Positions 6,013-7,361 of a stretch of 7,361 bases of DNA are shown in pieces; positions within the stretch are counted from its first letter, which is position 1, and each line of letters starts with the position of its first letter. The notes beneath the pieces are model-generated. The model saw only the letters and a list, made by a program, of their open reading frames with translations. It was not told the origin of the DNA and made no database searches. The DNA comes from SYIM01 sp039800205. Lineage in GTDB: Bacteria; Pseudomonadota; Gammaproteobacteria; Burkholderiales; Burkholderiaceae_E. The DNA lies in NCBI GenBank assembly GCA_039800205.1, contig JBDLRB010000225.1, positions 1 through 7,361 on the forward strand. Direction: 5' to 3'. The translations under genes and the position numbers were made by a program.

Positions 6013-6489
6013 ATGAGCATCGAAGGTGTACTGAATCAAGGCTTCGTCACGACGCAGATCGACAAGCTCGTGAACTGGACGCGAACGGGTTCCTTGTGGC
6101 CGATGACCTTCGGCTTGGCCTGTTGCGCCGTCGAGATGATGCATGCGGGCGCGTCCCGGTATGACCTCGACCGGTTCGGCGTGATCTTTCGTCCCAGTCC
6201 CCGCCAGTCCGACGTGATGATCGTGGCGGGTACGCTGTGCAACAAGATGGCGCCCGCCCTGCGCAAGGTCTACGATCAGATGGCTGAGCCTCGTTGGGTG
6301 ATCTCGATGGGATCCTGTGCGAATGGGGGTGGGTATTACCACTACTCATATTCCGTGGTGCGAGGGTGCGACCGGATCGTTCCGGTCGATGTGTATGTGC
6401 CCGGGTGTCCGCCCACCGCCGAAGCCTTGATGTACGGCATCTTGCAGCTTCAGAGCAAGATCCGGCGCACCTACACCATTGCGCGCTGA
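6013..6489 (+). CDS. nuoB: NADH-quinone oxidoreductase subunit B
   Basis: NuoB is the peripheral Q-module subunit that carries iron-sulfur cluster N2, the last electron carrier before quinone. The product has 158 residues from ATG 6013, the usual length for short proteobacterial NuoB. The four cluster ligands are visible: the tandem Cys37-Cys38 in GLACCAVEMM, Cys102 in MGSCANGGGYY and Cys132 in VPGCPPTAEAL. FRPSPRQSDVMIVAGTLCNKM (59-79) is also highly conserved. GGAG at 6000-6003 sits nine bases before the ATG and supports this start over an upstream TTG at 5965 that would overlap nuoA. The gene lies in the operon between nuoA and nuoC with short gaps. Nothing suggests loss of function. Confidence 0.98.
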   Translation: MSIEGVLNQGFVTTQIDKLVNWTRTGSLWPMTFGLACCAVEMMHAGASRYDLDRFGVIFRPSPRQSDVMIVAGTLCNKMAPALRKVYDQMAEPRWVISMGSCANGGGYYHYSYSVVRGCDRIVPVDVYVPGCPPTAEALMYGILQLQSKIRRTYTIAR

Positions 6490-6515
6490 GTGTCCGTCTC
6501 CCACCTGGAATTGTC

Positions 6516-7112
6516 ATGACCCGAATCGAGAGACTCAAGGCTACCCTCGAATCAGCGTTCGGAGATCGGATCGTATCGCTCGAGCAGAGGCTTGGGGAGC
6601 TCACGTTTCGCGTTGCGGCGGACGATTACCTGACGGTCTGCCGCCAATTGCGGGACGACGCCACGCTCTCATTCGAGACCCTGATCGATCTGTGCGGGGT
6701 GGATTACAGCGGTTATGGCGATGGGCTTCATGAGGGGCCCCGGTTTGCCGTGGTGTCGCATTTGCTTTCGCTCCGCCACAACTGGCGATTGCGTGTGCGC
6801 GTTTTCGGTGTCGACGACGACTTTCCCGTTGTGGCGACGATCACGGACGTCTGGCCCGCGGCCGGGTGGTTCGAGCGCGAGGCCTTTGACCTGTTCGGAA
6901 TTGTCTTCGAGGGGCATCCGGATCTTCGCCGAATCCTCACCGACTATGGTTTTGTCGGTCACCCTTTCCGCAAGGATTTCCCAGTCTCGGGGCATGTCGA
7001 GATGCGTTACGACCCCGAGCAGAAACGTGTGATCTATCAACCCGTCTCGATCGAACCCCGCGAGATCATCCCACGCGTCATTCGCGAGGATGGTTACGCG
7101 CAGGGTCGTTGA
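6516..7112 (+). CDS. nuoC: NADH-quinone oxidoreductase subunit C
   Basis: NuoC is the 30-kDa-type subunit of complex I. It binds NuoD in the peripheral arm and helps build the quinone module; it holds no cofactor. The product has 198 residues. The family signature is complete at 120-154: EREAFDLFGIVFEGHPDLRR, then ILTDYGF and GHPFRKDFP. The N-terminal half has the usual alpha/beta fold pattern, with DLCGVDY (58-64) as a conserved segment. The gene is separate from nuoD, unlike the fused nuoCD of Escherichia coli. The ATG has only a weak ribosome site (GGA at 6507-6509), 26 bases after nuoB, so coupling to nuoB translation may help. The start agrees with family length. Confidence 0.97.
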   Translation: MTRIERLKATLESAFGDRIVSLEQRLGELTFRVAADDYLTVCRQLRDDATLSFETLIDLCGVDYSGYGDGLHEGPRFAVVSHLLSLRHNWRLRVRVFGVDDDFPVVATITDVWPAAGWFEREAFDLFGIVFEGHPDLRRILTDYGFVGHPFRKDFPVSGHVEMRYDPEQKRVIYQPVSIEPREIIPRVIREDGYAQGR

Positions 7113-7140
7113 GACAGGCAGGGGCTTCCGGGCACAGGTC

Positions 7141-7361
7141 ATGGCTGAAATTCGCAACTACACGCTCAACTTCGGTCCGCAGCATCCGGCCGCGCACGGT
7201 GTGCTGAGGCTGGTGCTTGAACTCGACGGCGAGGTGGTGCAACGCGCTGATCCGCATATCGGCCTGCTGCACCGGGCGACCGAAAAGCTCGCAGAGACGC
7301 GCACGTTCATTCAGTCGGTTCCCTACATGGACCGACTCGACTATGTGTCGATGATGTGCAA
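7141..7361 (+). CDS. nuoD: NADH-quinone oxidoreductase subunit D, N-terminal part (3' truncated)
   Basis: The window ends after 73 full codons; the full protein is about 417 residues in relatives. NuoD is the 49-kDa-type subunit, related to the large subunit of NiFe hydrogenases, and with NuoB it forms the quinone-binding cavity. The visible part is typical: MAEIRNYTLNFGPQHPAAHG (1-20), with the conserved GPQHPAAHG whose histidines line the quinone site, then LVLELDGE, DPHIGLLHR and EKLAETRTFIQSVPYMDRLDY. ATG 7141 is preceded by a poor ribosome site (AGG at 7136-7138, too close), 28 bases after the nuoC stop. Identity is certain from these motifs. Confidence 0.97.
   Translation, partial: MAEIRNYTLNFGPQHPAAHGVLRLVLELDGEVVQRADPHIGLLHRATEKLAETRTFIQSVPYMDRLDYVSMMC

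Noticed and set aside
6294..6515. Upstream extension of nuoC
   Set aside because: It overlaps the end of nuoB out of frame; the family N terminus begins at ATG 6516.
1..7361. CRISPR array, insertion sequence, integrase or attachment site at the tRNA
   Set aside because: No regular direct repeats, transposase motifs or duplicated tRNA 3' end were found, and the tRNA is followed by housekeeping nuo genes.

Overview
The window looks like a proteobacterial chromosome, most likely a betaproteobacterium or a related gammaproteobacterium. The reasons are the high-GC coding style, the short NuoB (158 residues) and NuoC (198 residues) of the type found in those groups, and the gene order tpiA-secG-tRNA-Leu(GAG)-nuoABCD, a linkage I know from Betaproteobacteria and some gammaproteobacterial lineages. 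All protein genes and the tRNA lie on the + strand. I cannot name a genus.

Left part (1-4105), cell-surface genes. A 5'-truncated gene encodes the end of a large beta-strand-rich, cysteine-free, filamentous-haemagglutinin-like exoprotein. It overlaps by 17 bases a gene for a lipoprotein with two Lcl_C/DUF1566 domains. After 27 bases follows a SapC-family gene. There is no obvious terminator between the three, so they may be one transcription unit. A run of eight G directly after the lipoprotein's lipidated cysteine is a candidate phase-variation tract.

Right part (4239-7361), housekeeping genes. After a 133-base gap with a possible weak terminator and promoter come triosephosphate isomerase (tpiA), the SecG translocon subunit (secG), a tRNA-Leu with anticodon GAG, and the first four genes of the respiratory complex I operon (nuoA, nuoB, nuoC and the start of nuoD, cut by the window end). 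A good sigma-70-like promoter for the tRNA overlaps the 3' end of secG. The 100 bases between the tRNA and the preferred nuoA start hold three small hairpins in series. NuoA is a membrane-arm subunit; NuoB, NuoC and NuoD form part of the Q-module of the peripheral arm.

The housekeeping half is ordinary. The surface-protein cluster is the only part that might belong to a little-described system, and its function is not shown by the sequence.
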